A stretch of DNA of 64,000 nt from Bacillota bacterium (GCA_013177945.1 JABLXW010000015.1:144491-208490); one strand, 5' to 3'; counted from the first letter of the stretch, positions 26,118-34,864 are shown. Made by a program: numbers and translations. Notes: generated by a model not told the origin, from the letters alone.

Positions 26118-26417
26118 TGCCTCACCACCTTTTCTTGCTGGCTACCATTGCCTTAAGCAGCTCCTTGCTCCTCGGTCAGAAGATAATAGGAGAAACGCTC
26201 CTTTCACTCCCATCACCTCTGCGTAATAGTGCAATTGTCTTGGCCTCGGAACTATCCTCCTTTTCCATGCCTCGCAGTGGCAAGTTCTATCCTGCCAGTT
26301 TCTAGGGTGCCAGGGTATAAATCTGATGCTTCCTACAGGAGAAGTTACCATAACCCTGTCTACAGAGGAAGAAACAAAACTACCCCTGTCGTATTGACCT
26401 GCAACCATCGTGCGAGT

Positions 26418-26447
26418 GCCGAAGAGGTGGTACCTTCGGCCTTTTTT
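26418..26447 (+). terminator. Terminator-like hairpin without an upstream plus-strand gene
   Basis: The stem GCCGAAG/CTTCGGC encloses AGGTGGTAC and is followed by CTTTTTT. No plus-strand gene lies within several kilobases upstream. The loop resembles the T-box core GGTGGTACC, but the rest of a T-box was not found. Confidence 0.5.
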
Positions 26448-27023
26448 ACGCCGCATACTCCGTGAGAATGCCAGCTACTAATACTGAGAACTGGCCCATG
26501 CAGGCACTATTTTTATTGTTTTTTTCGCCATAATTACAGTTTCTCCTCCTTCAAGATTCCGGTTTCTCCCAGTTTATCGGCGCACCAGGTAGCGTGTTCC
26601 GGGTAGTGCAGAAACATGAATCACTCAGACCCGACAAGTGAGTTCTTTCACAAGCTCAGGAAGCTTAATTTGGTTTCGGAGCCAAGATTATAGGTATCCG
26701 TCAGTTGAATATTTGTATTAATATTATATAAAATTTTAGGGCAGCCATCAAAGATTGGATTTTTAGGCAATCGCTTCTTGCTGGATTTTTAGGCTTTTAC
26801 CGGGCCCCGGCGGGCTGCCCTTGATTCCCATAATGAAATTTCGATTACAAAAAATTGAGAAACTGGATACAAAAGAACCCTGCACCAGCATCAGGCCAAC
26901 CTCTTCTTAGCATGGCAGAAGCCTTGGTCATTTAAACTTCTTCTAGCAACAAATGTGCCACCTTTAAAACAGTTTTTGAAACAGTAAAGCCCTGCATTTT
27001 TGCTCCTCTTTGCAAAAACTACT

Positions 27024-27062
27024 GAAGTCTCATTTTGAGAATCTTTCTCAAAATGAGACTTC
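27024..27062. promoter_or_regulatory. Perfect inverted repeat, possible sigma-54 activator site
   Basis: 17-bp arms GAAGTCTCATTTTGAGA and TCTCAAAATGAGACTTC surround ATCTT. Each arm itself holds the near-palindrome TCTCA-TTT-TGAGA. A one-base variant, TCTCAAAACGAGA, lies 67 bp upstream of the sigma-54-like promoter at 54711. It could also fold as an RNA hairpin. Confidence 0.45.
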
Positions 27063-27078
27063 CCCCAAAATGAAATCG

Positions 27079-27123
27079 GCAAACGCCCTCACAACTCTAG
27101 ATTGAGAGGGCGTTTGCTTTTTT
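27079..27123 (+). terminator. Strong hairpin with T-run downstream of the Fe-S gene
   Basis: The 12-bp stem GCAAACGCCCTC/GAGGGCGTTTGC has a 15-base loop and is followed by TTTTTT on the plus strand. On the minus strand, after the Fe-S gene, the following bases are only moderately T-rich, so it may serve both directions. Confidence 0.65.
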
Positions 27124-27150
27124 CCTTACTAAAACTGGCAGGCTGATTCC

Positions 27151-27486
27151 TTAGGGGACGAAAAGCACCATCTTCTTCCCTTTAGCCACCATCTTGGATG
27201 CCAGTTCTTCCACCGGGCCATACTCCATCACCTGAGCCTGGCAGTGGTGAACGCAGGCCGGTTTCTTTCCCTGGGCTACCCTCTCGCCGCAGAGATCGCA
27301 GAGTTCGGTAGGAATGGGAACGAAGTTATACTCCCAGCGGTCGGGGGCAATCTGCGAGGGGCCGATTTCGGTAAGCTTGATTCCCCACTTGCCAACAGGA
27401 AGGTTACGCTCCTGCTTGCATGCCACTTCGCAAGAGTGGCAACCGGTACAGAACTCATAATCGATCAGTAAGCCATTGCGCGTCAT
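27151..27486 (-). CDS. Small 4Fe-4S electron-transfer subunit
   Basis: The 111-residue protein begins MTRNGLLIDYEFCTGCHSCEVACKQE. It has CDLCGERVAQGKKPACVHHC in its second half. It is shorter than DmsB-type proteins and has eight clear cysteines, enough for two clusters. It follows the oxidoreductase at 27648-29882 with a 161-bp gap and is its probable redox partner. GGGGAGGAAGAG precedes ATG 27486. Confidence 0.8.
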   Translation of the reverse strand: MTRNGLLIDYEFCTGCHSCEVACKQERNLPVGKWGIKLTEIGPSQIAPDRWEYNFVPIPTELCDLCGERVAQGKKPACVHHCQAQVMEYGPVEELASKMVAKGKKMVLFVP

Positions 27487-27647
27487 TTTTCTCTTCCTCC
27501 CCTTACTGGTTAAGTGCAACTTCTAAAGCAACTGTACACTCAAGCTGTTTAGGGTTTCCGTGGAGCAGGGCCACCCCCTCCCTCGGGACCTTTAGGGGGG
27601 AGATTGTTCTCATTGAGGAGGGGGAGACCCGTCTCCACTTTACCGCC

Positions 27648-29882
27648 TTACTCCGCCTTGTACACCTTACAGATCATGCACTTGAACGGCGCACCCCACC
27701 CGAGCTTTCCTATATGCTTGTGAGGCACCAACAGGTTGATATTCGCTTCCCAGACACCAAACAGACTCGGCTCATCCGCAGGCTTCTCCGGGAACCACCA
27801 GCCATGTTCGGCATGAACAACCTTTGGATTGATTGTTGCCGTCAGCCTGGCCTTCTGCTTGCACTTCCCGAACATGTTCTCGATGTAGACCCAGTCCCCG
27901 TCCTTGATGCCGAGGGCCTCGGCGGTTTCCGGATGGATTTCTACTATGGGATCCGGGTGGATCTCACGCAGCGTCCGGATGTGCCTCTGCTCCGAGTGGA
28001 AGAAAGCCCACGACCTGTGCCCCGTCGTGAGGATCAACGGGTATTCTTTTGCAAGCTCCGGTGTGCTGTAAGGACTGTACGGAGGCTCCTGGTAGTAGGG
28101 AAGCGGATCATCGCCCCATCCCTCAAAGATTGTTGAGTACAGCTCGACCTTGCCCGTAGGTGTCAGGAAGCCCGGCTGCTTATCAGGCCTCAAGAGCCCC
28201 TTCTCGTACTTCCTGTACTCGTACGGCATCTGAATTACGACTTTTTCCTGCAACTCGTTGAAGGAAAGGCCTGCGTCTCCTAATATCGAGTCGAAGCACT
28301 CCTCGACGGTATTCCACGGCCACGCCTGTGGCATGAGCCGCTTGCCCAGTTCCATGCAGATCTCGATGTCGGACTTGCACTCGCCGACCTGGAGGGCCTT
28401 GTTCATCGCGCCAACGAAGATGCAGTTCAGGCCGTAGTTGGTGATGACGACGCCGTTTTGCTCGGCAAAGGTGGCAAGCGGCAGGAAGACATCGGCAAAG
28501 GCCATCGCCGTCGGAGTCATAAAGAGATCTGTTACTACCGCGAACTCCAGGTCTTTAAGTGCTCTGTACCATTTGTCAGGCGCGGCTGTATTGGTCGGGC
28601 TTATGAGGTTGGTGCTGTTGAACCACCCCATCTTGATGGGATAGGGCTTTCCTGTCTCCAAAGCATCCAGTGTGAGGTCAGGATGGGTTGTCGCCCTGGC
28701 AGTGCACACTGCAGGGTATTCTTTTGCTCCCAGTCTCTTCTCCCACAGTTCATCCGGCAGGTAGTCGTGCTTAGAGCGCCACACGCCAAAGAGCACTGCC
28801 GGCGGTGACAGTGTAATACCCCCCGGTATATCGAGGTTGCCGGTTACCGCCATCAGGGCCAGGATGGCATGAGCGGTCTGTGTGCCGGTCGGTTTCATGT
28901 CCACAGCAAGACCCCAGCAGATGCTGGCAGGCTTGCTCTTGGCAAAGTACCGTGCCGCCTCGATGATCTTTTCCTTCGGCACCCAGGTTATCTCTGCAAC
29001 TCTATCCGGTGTGAATTCCTGGACGCGCTCCTTAAGCTTGTCGAACCCGTGGCACCACTTCTCCGTGAATTCCTTGTCGTAAAGCCCTTCGTTGATGATA
29101 ACATTGAGCATTCCGAGAGCGAGCGCCTCATCTGTACCAGGTCTCAGCTGAAGCCAGTATTCCGCTTTCGAAGCAAGCCAGGTCAGCCGCGGATCTATGA
29201 CAATGAGCTTGGTTCCTTTCTTCATCATGTCCACGATGGCGTGACCGTAGAGCCCGTCAGGGTTCGACCTCAAGGGGTCCTTGCCCCAGATCATGATGCA
29301 CTCAGGCAGCTGCCAGCCGGGGTGATCGTAGCGATCCGGGAAGAAGCCGGCGAAGTCGATCTCCGGGTATCCCGCACCGAGTACGAAGTTGGAAACACCG
29401 CACCTGGGACCATAGCAGGACCAGCCGCTAAGTGTGTAGCACATGTTCGGACTGCCCAGCCCGGAAAACGCGACCTGGTAGTAATACAAACATGCCTGCC
29501 TTCCTGTGCCGCCGAATACCACTATCGACTCGGGACCGTACTTCTCCTTTATCTCATTGGTCTTGTCGGCTATGATGTCCCATGCTTCATCCCAGGATAT
29601 CCGCTTCCACTTATTCTCCCCCCGCTTGCCGACCCTCTTCATGGGATAGATAACGCGCTGGGGATGATGCACATACTCCGGAAGCGTCAGGCACCTGATG
29701 CACAGCCTCCCCTGGCTGATCGGATGCTCCGGATCTCCTTCAACCTTTACAAGCTTACCGTCCTTAACGTACAATCGAACACCGCAGCCCACAGGGTGGC
29801 AGCCAGGCGGAGACCAGCAGCAGCTCCTCACCACGGTATACCCGTTTTCTTCGTAAGTCCACTTTTTCTCCGTCTTGCCCAT
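27648..29882 (-). CDS. Cytoplasmic molybdopterin (W/Mo) oxidoreductase, copy 1
   Basis: This 744-residue DMSO-reductase-family protein has no export signal. The N-terminus has an unusual cluster motif, SCCWSPPGCHPVGCGVRL, followed by GRLCIRCL. The pterin domains include MIWGKDPLRSNPDG, KLIVIDPRLTWLASKAEYWLQ and a C-terminal FHSEQRHIRTLR...ALGIKDGDWVYIE. A Cys in SGWSCYGPRCG is the likely metal ligand. It shares domain blocks with acetylene hydratase and related tungsten/molybdenum enzymes, but its reaction is unknown. ATG 29882 lies 8 nt after GAGAGG. A sigma-54 promoter lies 312 bp upstream. The start region recurs exactly at the right edge of the window. Confidence 0.88.
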   Translation of the reverse strand: MGKTEKKWTYEENGYTVVRSCCWSPPGCHPVGCGVRLYVKDGKLVKVEGDPEHPISQGRLCIRCLTLPEYVHHPQRVIYPMKRVGKRGENKWKRISWDEAWDIIADKTNEIKEKYGPESIVVFGGTGRQACLYYYQVAFSGLGSPNMCYTLSGWSCYGPRCGVSNFVLGAGYPEIDFAGFFPDRYDHPGWQLPECIMIWGKDPLRSNPDGLYGHAIVDMMKKGTKLIVIDPRLTWLASKAEYWLQLRPGTDEALALGMLNVIINEGLYDKEFTEKWCHGFDKLKERVQEFTPDRVAEITWVPKEKIIEAARYFAKSKPASICWGLAVDMKPTGTQTAHAILALMAVTGNLDIPGGITLSPPAVLFGVWRSKHDYLPDELWEKRLGAKEYPAVCTARATTHPDLTLDALETGKPYPIKMGWFNSTNLISPTNTAAPDKWYRALKDLEFAVVTDLFMTPTAMAFADVFLPLATFAEQNGVVITNYGLNCIFVGAMNKALQVGECKSDIEICMELGKRLMPQAWPWNTVEECFDSILGDAGLSFNELQEKVVIQMPYEYRKYEKGLLRPDKQPGFLTPTGKVELYSTIFEGWGDDPLPYYQEPPYSPYSTPELAKEYPLILTTGHRSWAFFHSEQRHIRTLREIHPDPIVEIHPETAEALGIKDGDWVYIENMFGKCKQKARLTATINPKVVHAEHGWWFPEKPADEPSLFGVWEANINLLVPHKHIGKLGWGAPFKCMICKVYKAE

Positions 29883-29946
29883 TGTGTTCACCTCTCTACC
29901 ATACAGTTTATATTCCTCTTTAGCTTGACACCCAATTTACCTCTCC
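29821..29946 (-). repeat. 126-bp duplicated gene start (left copy)
   Basis: Read leftward, these bases are identical to 63875-64000. They cover 64 bp of leader with the ribosome site and the first 62 bp of the oxidoreductase gene. The repeat runs off the window at the other end, so its full length is unknown. Confidence 0.95.
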
Positions 29947-30137
29947 TACCACTCTACAGTCCATTAGCTGGAGCTGTAAGGAAGTTGTAGCTGCAAGAAT
30001 TTACCATGCTGTAACTGCTTCTCCAGCACCCGTCAAGCCCTCTAGCGTTTAGTATCCACCTCCCCTTCTACCTCTCCACTAATCCTGGAGAGTTTTTTGC
30101 AATGACTGTTCCGCTCTGCCTTCTTCCCACTAACCTC

Positions 30138-30163
30138 ACTCTTGCCGATTAGGTGGCAAGAGT
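30138..30163. promoter_or_regulatory. Inverted repeat near the leftward sigma-54 promoter
   Basis: Perfect 9-bp arms ACTCTTGCC and GGCAAGAGT surround an 8-base spacer. The repeat lies just downstream of the -12 of the 30194 promoter, within the transcribed leader. It may be a repressor site or an RNA hairpin. Confidence 0.4.
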
Positions 30164-30193
30164 CGCACTACGAGATTCCGTAATTGTATATTT

Positions 30194-30209
30194 AGCAATA
30201 CTCATGCCA
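30194..30209 (-). promoter_or_regulatory. Sigma-54 promoter of the copy 1 oxidoreductase
   Basis: Read leftward, TGGCATGAGTATTGCT has GG and GC in the required 10-base register and matches TGGCAYR-N4-TTGCW. The same -24/-12 core precedes the second gene copy at 63753. Confidence 0.85.
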
Positions 30210-30512
30210 AGAATCCCAGTCGGCATGAAACCACGTCCTTAACTCGGATAGCAAGTAACCCATTTTTAACAGAATCTGCGATTTTCCCATCTTTAGAAAA
30301 CTGCGGCTCAAATTGAGAAGAGCATTCTCATCTTTGGGAATACAGTGTTCATCCGCAGCTGCTTCGCAATATCCTCATCCACCAGGCACACCTTGAGCTG
30401 GACCCCCGGCATAGAATGGCCGCGTCGGCCTCGCTGGGACCGAAGAGGGGCAGTGAGTTTATTGAGGCTGTACGTCCTGCCCCGGAGAATGAGGGGGGCT
30501 TGATTTGCATCC

Positions 30513-30528
30513 TGGCACGGATATTGCA
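30513..30528 (+). promoter_or_regulatory. Sigma-54 promoter upstream of the first Moco-type leader
   Basis: TGGCACGGATATTGCA is a near-ideal -24/-12 element. Transcription would start about 110 bases before the leader at 30650 and would run into DUF364-modABC. Confidence 0.85.
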
Positions 30529-30649
30529 AATGCTTTGATTGCGGGTTATGCTGCAAAAAATGCGGAAACAGGTGGTGGTATTTGGCTCGGTTGGCATGAG
30601 CAGACATCTAAAAAAATCCAAACAAAAGTAAAAAATAAATATTAAAGAA

Positions 30650-30757
30650 TCTACGAGCCCGCCTGCCTAAGGTTATGCTATGGGGGCGCGGCCTGGGGCA
30701 AAGACCCCACAGGGTTGTTGGAGAAATCCGGCAGCCTCCCTGTTATGGAAAGTAGAA
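30650..30757 (+). promoter_or_regulatory. Moco-type riboswitch leader, copy A
   Basis: Conserved blocks are CTACGAGCC, CGCGGCC, a stem-loop TGGGG/CCCCA, and a hairpin TGTTGGA-GAAA-TCCGGCA with a GNRA loop, closed by GTAG. This layout (multi-stem aptamer with a GAAA tetraloop) and the downstream molybdate and cofactor genes suggest the Moco RNA family (RF01055). Bases 30650-30823 are identical to 35371-35544. A terminator follows directly. Family assignment is by eye and by context. Confidence 0.72.
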
Positions 30758-30774
30758 GAATTATAGATTTGGAG

Positions 30775-30824
30775 ATGTGCTCCGGCAAGTTCCTTTTCTA
30801 CGACCATACAGGGGCACATTTTTT
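30775..30824 (+). terminator. Attenuator terminator of leader A
   Basis: The stem ATGTGCTCC/GGGGCACAT is followed by six T. Its loop contains TTTTCTAC, which could instead pair with the P1 strand GTAGAA at 30752-30757. P1 formation (ligand bound) would then favour termination, giving an OFF switch. Confidence 0.75.
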
Positions 30825-30956
30825 AATTTATTTATAAGTACGACAGAAAGAGGTGGAAATAGCGTCAATTTTTTGCGGCAGGCGCCGGCGACAGGCGCTA
30901 TTATGTAAACGTTATCGTATGAAGAGAGTATATGCAGTATATTGCTTAGACATCAT

Positions 30957-31069
30957 AACCCTCCGAGCCACTCTGGCCTGAGAGAATATGGCAGGTTGGC
31001 CTGGACCGCTGGTCCACGGGGTATATCTGGAAACGGGTATGCCTTCCAGGAATTGAAAAGGAGGGGGTT
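30957..31069 (+). promoter_or_regulatory. Moco-type riboswitch leader, subtype C
   Basis: P1 is AACCCTCC with GGAGGGGGTT. Inside are GAGCCA, a small hairpin CTCT-GGCCT-GAGAG, TGGCAGG, GGCCTGG with stem GGACC/GGTCC, CCACGGGG, and a hairpin CTGGAA/TTCCAG with ACGGGTATGCC in the loop. It differs in sequence from leader A but has the same order of parts. It is the second aptamer in tandem upstream of DUF364-modABC. Tandem aptamers on one mRNA allow steeper or two-input control. Confidence 0.68.
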
Positions 31070-31080
31070 AGCTATAAGAG

Positions 31081-31129
31081 AGAGCCGTTGGCTTTTTTGG
31101 TTAAACCCCGCTCCTTGGAGAGGGGTTTT
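31081..31129 (+). terminator. Attenuator region of leader C
   Basis: A short hairpin AGCC-GTT-GGCT with T-run (31083-31098) is followed by AACCCCGCTCC/GGAG-GGGGTT (31104-31127) plus TTTT. The left arm AACCCCGCTCC could pair almost perfectly with the P1 strand GGAGGGGGTT (31060-31069), which would form the antiterminator. Confidence 0.6.
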
Positions 31130-31163
31130 AAATTTGCCTTAACAAAACAGGAGGGGGTTTTAG

Positions 31164-31892
31164 ATGCAATTCTTAGAAGGTATCCGGGAAAAATTTTTAA
31201 GGCTGCTAGAAGAAAAGCATCTGTCAGGTGATGAAGAGGTGCAGGTTGTCAGCGCCCGGGCGCTGACCTCTGAGGAAGCGATCGGCCGGCCGGAACGCCA
31301 TGACTTTCCGCTCTTGAAGGGTAAAGAATTTATGCTTCAGGCCAGTTTCAAGGGCGCTTTAGGGCAGGCATATACCGATATGCCGGGAAACTACTGCGGC
31401 AACCTGAAAGACGTCCTTGCCCTGCCTTTGCAGAACAATTACGAACGGGCCGTATTTGTTGCTTCTCTGAACGCAGTTATGCGGCACCTGAAGCTGGTTG
31501 ATAGAACCGTTCACTGCCGTGACGCAGAACCGGGTCGGTGTGCCGCTTACCTGGTGGAGTACGTACGGGAGCGTTTTGGGTGTCCCCGGATTGCCTTTAT
31601 AGGCCTGCAGCCGGCGATGGTAGCCAGCCTGGCCAGGCATTTTCCCATCCGCGTAACCGACCTCGACCCGGATAATGTCGGGCAATATAAAGAGGGCGTC
31701 CTGATAGAAGACGCAAGTTTTAACAAAGAAATTGTTGCCTGGAGCGATCTGGTCCTGGCTACAGGAACTACAGCGGTAAATAATACCTTAGAAACAATAA
31801 TAGGCCAAAAACCGGTGATCTTTTACGGAGTAACTATCAGTGGCATTGCCCGCCTGGCCGGCTTCGAGCAGTATTGTTCTTATGGACACTGA
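31164..31892 (+). CDS. DUF364 putative heavy-metal chelation protein
   Basis: The 242-residue protein shows the DUF364 pattern: an N-terminal DUF4213-like part, RIAFIGLQPAMVASL, ITDLD-like RVTDLDPDN and a C-terminal SDLVLATGTTAVNNTL block with KPVIFYGVTISG. Such proteins occur beside molybdate/tungstate and other metal transport genes and are thought to bind metal or metal-sulfur species; no reaction is established. GGAGGGGG lies 6 nt before ATG 31164. It is the first gene after two tandem riboswitch-like leaders and precedes modA by 29 bases. Confidence 0.8.
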   Translation: MQFLEGIREKFLRLLEEKHLSGDEEVQVVSARALTSEEAIGRPERHDFPLLKGKEFMLQASFKGALGQAYTDMPGNYCGNLKDVLALPLQNNYERAVFVASLNAVMRHLKLVDRTVHCRDAEPGRCAAYLVEYVRERFGCPRIAFIGLQPAMVASLARHFPIRVTDLDPDNVGQYKEGVLIEDASFNKEIVAWSDLVLATGTTAVNNTLETIIGQKPVIFYGVTISGIARLAGFEQYCSYGH

Positions 31893-31921
31893 TTTTAAGC
31901 AAGGGGGGTAAATGATAATTA

Positions 31922-32740
31922 ATGAAGAGATTAAGCTTCATCGTGATTTTATGCTTTTTGTTGTCAGGCTTGCTGGTGCTGCCTGGATGCGGCAAGGTCC
32001 AGGGCCAGAAGGGTGAGGCAGGGGAGAATGATAAAACGGCTGGCTCAGCTATGAATTCTTTATTAGTCTATTGCGGTGCTGGCCTCAAAAAACCGGTAGA
32101 GGAAATCGGGGCTGCCTATCAGGCAAAAACCGGGATAAAAGTTACTTATACTTTTGGCGGTTCGGCGCAGCTCAGCAGCCAGATCCTGTTAACCAGGCAA
32201 GGAGATGTTTACCTGCCGGGGGATATAGCAGAATTAAAGCCTCTCAAAGAAAAAAAACTGGTGGTATGGGAAAAGAATATTGTTTACCACATCCCTGTCT
32301 TAGCTGTTCCCAGGGGAAATCCTGCCGGTATTCAAAAATTAGCTGATTTGGGACGGCCGGGAGTGAAAGTTGCTCTGGGGGACCCCCAGGCTAATCCTAT
32401 CGGCAAGGTGGCCGACCGGCTCCTGCAGGAGTCCGGCCTGCTGGAAAAGGTGGATAAGAACGTGGTGGTCAGGACCCCGACGGCGAACGAGCTGATAGTG
32501 TATTTAACTACAAAACAGGTCGACGCTGCCATAGTCTGGGAGGAAAATTGTCAGGGGGCAAAAGGTGAGGTTGAACTGATCCCTGTACCCGAACTAAAGG
32601 ATTATATCAAAACGGTTCCCGTGGCCGTCCTTGGCTGTTCGAAAAAAAAGGAACAGGCTCGAAAGCTGGCTGAATTTATGGCTTCGCCATCTGCCTACAA
32701 GATCTGGGCAAAGTGGGGCTACAAACCGGTTAATCAGTAA
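31922..32740 (+). CDS. modA: Molybdate/tungstate ABC transporter substrate-binding lipoprotein
   Basis: The 272-residue protein has a lipoprotein signal with lipobox LPGC near residue 23 and the ModA-type fold: LLVYCGAGLKKPVEEIGAAYQ, TYTFGGSAQLSSQI, GDVYLPGD, and AAIVWEENC. It captures the oxyanion outside the membrane. Whether Mo or W is preferred cannot be read off. ModB and ModC follow. Confidence 0.9.
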   Translation: MKRLSFIVILCFLLSGLLVLPGCGKVQGQKGEAGENDKTAGSAMNSLLVYCGAGLKKPVEEIGAAYQAKTGIKVTYTFGGSAQLSSQILLTRQGDVYLPGDIAELKPLKEKKLVVWEKNIVYHIPVLAVPRGNPAGIQKLADLGRPGVKVALGDPQANPIGKVADRLLQESGLLEKVDKNVVVRTPTANELIVYLTTKQVDAAIVWEENCQGAKGEVELIPVPELKDYIKTVPVAVLGCSKKKEQARKLAEFMASPSAYKIWAKWGYKPVNQ

Positions 32741-32760
32741 TCTCGGAAGGGGGTATAACA

Positions 32761-33558
32761 TTGGATGCAAAGCTCATTAAAGTGGGCAATGTATTAATCA
32801 CCTGTCTTTTGGTGCTTTTCATCTTGGCTGCTGTAGGAAACGTTCTGATAAGGGGCCTGCCACATATGCCTGCATATTTAAAAACATCGGAACTTGTCTT
32901 TGCCATTAAACTCAGCCTGTTTACCTCCCTGGTTTCGACTGCCGCCTGCCTGCTGGTAGCGATGGCGGTAGCTTATACTCTCGCCCGCTATTCTCTGCCG
33001 GGCCGGGGTTTGGTAGCCAGTCTTATAAGAATTCCTCTAAACATGCCCCCTGTTGTTTCCGGGGTCTGTCTTCTGCTGCTTTTTGGTACCACGACCTTCG
33101 GCGAAACCCTGTCCCGGATGGGTTTGCGTTTTGTGTTTACGGTTCCGGGAATAATTCTGGCCCAGTTTTTTGTCAACGTCCCTTCCCTGATTACCGTCCT
33201 TAAGGCTGCCATTGAAAATGTGGACGTACGTTTGGAGTATGTGGCGAGGACTCTGGGCTGCACTCCGGCCCAGGCGTTCTTCAGGGTGACCCTGCCTCTG
33301 ATACGGAACAATGTGCTTGCCGGTCTAATTCTCACCTGGGGCAAGGCCCTGGGGGAATTTGGCGCGGTTCTTATGCTGGCCGGTGCAATCAGGTTTAAAA
33401 CGGAAACCCTGCCCATATCGCTCTATTTAAATATGGCTACAGGTGACATGAATGCCCTGATGGCCTCGGCAAGCATTCTGATTTTGATAGCGGTAATTTC
33501 GCTGGTCGTTTTTGAGCGGGCAGGAGTAAAGTTTTACGAGCGGGTGCCGGGTCTGTGA
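32761..33558 (+). CDS. modB: Molybdate-type ABC transporter permease
   Basis: The 265-residue membrane protein has about six helices and the permease EAA loop (EYVARTLGCTPAQAFFRVTLPLI, with GKALGEFGAVLMLAG after it). The start is TTG 32761 behind GGAAGGGGG with good spacing. It overlaps modC by 4 bases (GTGA). Confidence 0.9.
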   Translation: MDAKLIKVGNVLITCLLVLFILAAVGNVLIRGLPHMPAYLKTSELVFAIKLSLFTSLVSTAACLLVAMAVAYTLARYSLPGRGLVASLIRIPLNMPPVVSGVCLLLLFGTTTFGETLSRMGLRFVFTVPGIILAQFFVNVPSLITVLKAAIENVDVRLEYVARTLGCTPAQAFFRVTLPLIRNNVLAGLILTWGKALGEFGAVLMLAGAIRFKTETLPISLYLNMATGDMNALMASASILILIAVISLVVFERAGVKFYERVPGL

Positions 33559-34622
33559 AAGAGAAACCGCCAGGATTTTCTCTTAGGTTGTCCCGGGTAA
33601 CTAAAAAGTTGGGCGCTTTTCAACTCCGGGACATCTCCCTGGAAATTCATCCTGGAGAGTACTTCGTCATTCTAGGGCCGACAGGTGCCGGCAAGACCCT
33701 GCTGCTGGAGATAATTGCCGGTATGCATTCTCCAGATGCAGGCGAAGTGTGGCTGGGCGGAGAAAATATTACCACCTGGCCGCCGGAAAAGAGACGGTTT
33801 GGTTTCGTCTACCAGGATTATGTTTTATTTCCCCATTTGAATGTCAGAGAAAATATCGTTTTTGGGTTAAAGAACAGGAGGCTGCCTCGCATCCAGATAA
33901 AAAAAGAACTGGATTATGTGGCGGCCCTGCTGGGGATTGCTCACCTTCTCGAGCGTTTCCCTGCCACCTTGAGTGGCGGGGAGCAGCAGCGAGTCGCCCT
34001 GGCGCGCGCCTTGATCACAAAACCCCGGATCCTTTTGCTGGATGAACCGCTGTCGGCTTTGGATCCATGTACGAAGGAAATGCTTCGGTGCGAGCTGAAA
34101 CGTTTGCACCGGAATACCGGCACCTTAACTATTCACGTAACCCATGATTTCGAGGATGCCATTTTCCTGGGCGAGCGGGTTGGGGTAATGGCCGGGGGGT
34201 GTATGCTCCAGGTGGGAGCTCCAGATGACGTCTTTGCCCGGCCCCGCACGGAAATGGTAGCCAGTTTTGTCGGGGCGGAAAACATTTTCAGGAGTGAAAT
34301 AGTTGTCCGGGGAGGAAAAAAATACGTTGTTTTGGGGCAGACGATGCTTCTGGTAGAAACGGATTTAGTTGGCAGGGTAGGTTTTTCTATCAGGCCGGAG
34401 CATGTCTTGGTCAGCACAACGCCGCAAAATGAGAACTGTTTGCCGGGAAAAGTACTGGCGGTTTACCCCAAAGGGTTGTTGGCGAGGGTGATTATCGATG
34501 TAGGAGGGGAAAGCCTTGTGGCTCTAGTCGTTGTCAGGGAAAACAACCATTGCTCCCTGGACCCGGGCGACATAGTTTTTTGTTCTATTCCACCAACCGC
34601 AATTAACGTTTTTTCCCAATAG
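33555..34622 (+). CDS. modC: Molybdate-type ABC transporter ATPase
   Basis: The 355-residue protein has Walker A GPTGAGKT, signature LSGGEQQRVALARAL, Walker B ILLLDEPLSALD and switch His in HVTHD. A C-terminal regulatory part (about residues 240-355) resembles a TOBE/MOP-like domain, used in ModC proteins for oxyanion feedback. GTG 33555 overlaps the modB stop. Confidence 0.9.
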   Translation: MKEKPPGFSLRLSRVTKKLGAFQLRDISLEIHPGEYFVILGPTGAGKTLLLEIIAGMHSPDAGEVWLGGENITTWPPEKRRFGFVYQDYVLFPHLNVRENIVFGLKNRRLPRIQIKKELDYVAALLGIAHLLERFPATLSGGEQQRVALARALITKPRILLLDEPLSALDPCTKEMLRCELKRLHRNTGTLTIHVTHDFEDAIFLGERVGVMAGGCMLQVGAPDDVFARPRTEMVASFVGAENIFRSEIVVRGGKKYVVLGQTMLLVETDLVGRVGFSIRPEHVLVSTTPQNENCLPGKVLAVYPKGLLARVIIDVGGESLVALVVVRENNHCSLDPGDIVFCSIPPTAINVFSQ

Positions 34623-34837
34623 GGAATCCGTCTTTTCAGTTTGCCGATCGTCTCTTCCTGGCCGGCCCGCCCCGCAGCCTTCAGAACCAGGGCCGGCTTT
34701 TGTGCTTGGTGCGACTGCGGCTGCACCTGTCTCTTTTTTACCCAATTTGATACTTTAATTTTTAATTTTGAGACGAACCTGGCCGGCCTTAAATTTCTCA
34801 GCACCCGTTTTATCGGCCTGTGGGTTTATTGTGCTTT

Positions 34838-34853
34838 TGGCATAAATATTGCA
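34838..34853 (+). promoter_or_regulatory. Sigma-54 promoter of an apparent small RNA
   Basis: TGGCATAAATATTGCA matches the -24/-12 consensus exactly in register. ATTTTGAGAC lies about 80 bases upstream. Confidence 0.85.
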
Positions 34854-34864
34854 GTAGATAGCAG

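Larger units (their letters stand above)
26118..27150. other. Gene-poor kilobase with terminators and an inverted repeat
   Basis: I see no supported gene. It contains a plus-strand terminator-like hairpin at 26418, a segment at 26785-26840 related to 54158-54216 (shared core TTTTTAGGC, CCGGCGGGC, GATTCCC, ATAATGA), a perfect 17-bp inverted repeat at 27024 and a strong hairpin with T-run at 27079. An open minus-strand frame at 26891-27082 does not resemble any protein I know. Confidence 0.4.
29883..30649. other. Divergent control region between the oxidoreductase and the Moco island
   Basis: It holds back-to-back sigma-54 promoters (30194-30209 leftward, 30513-30528 rightward) and an inverted repeat at 30138-30163. 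Short minus-strand frames at 30308-30620 look like protein fragments (for example VCLVDEDIAKQLRMN), but I cannot assign them. Confidence 0.5.

Noticed and set aside
26142..26460. T-box-like core GGTGGTACC on the plus strand and cobalamin-like words (GCCACTG, CCGAGGCCAAGAC) on the minus strand
   Set aside because: Neither has the remaining conserved stems or boxes, and no aminoacyl-tRNA or cobalamin gene follows in the right direction.
26900..26960. TGGCAGAAGCCTTGGT as a further sigma-54 site
   Set aside because: The -12 reads TTGG rather than TTGC, and no gene follows on that strand.
30308..30620. Short minus-strand frames of about 90-99 codons
   Set aside because: They overlap each other and the sigma-54 promoter, with no recognisable domain.
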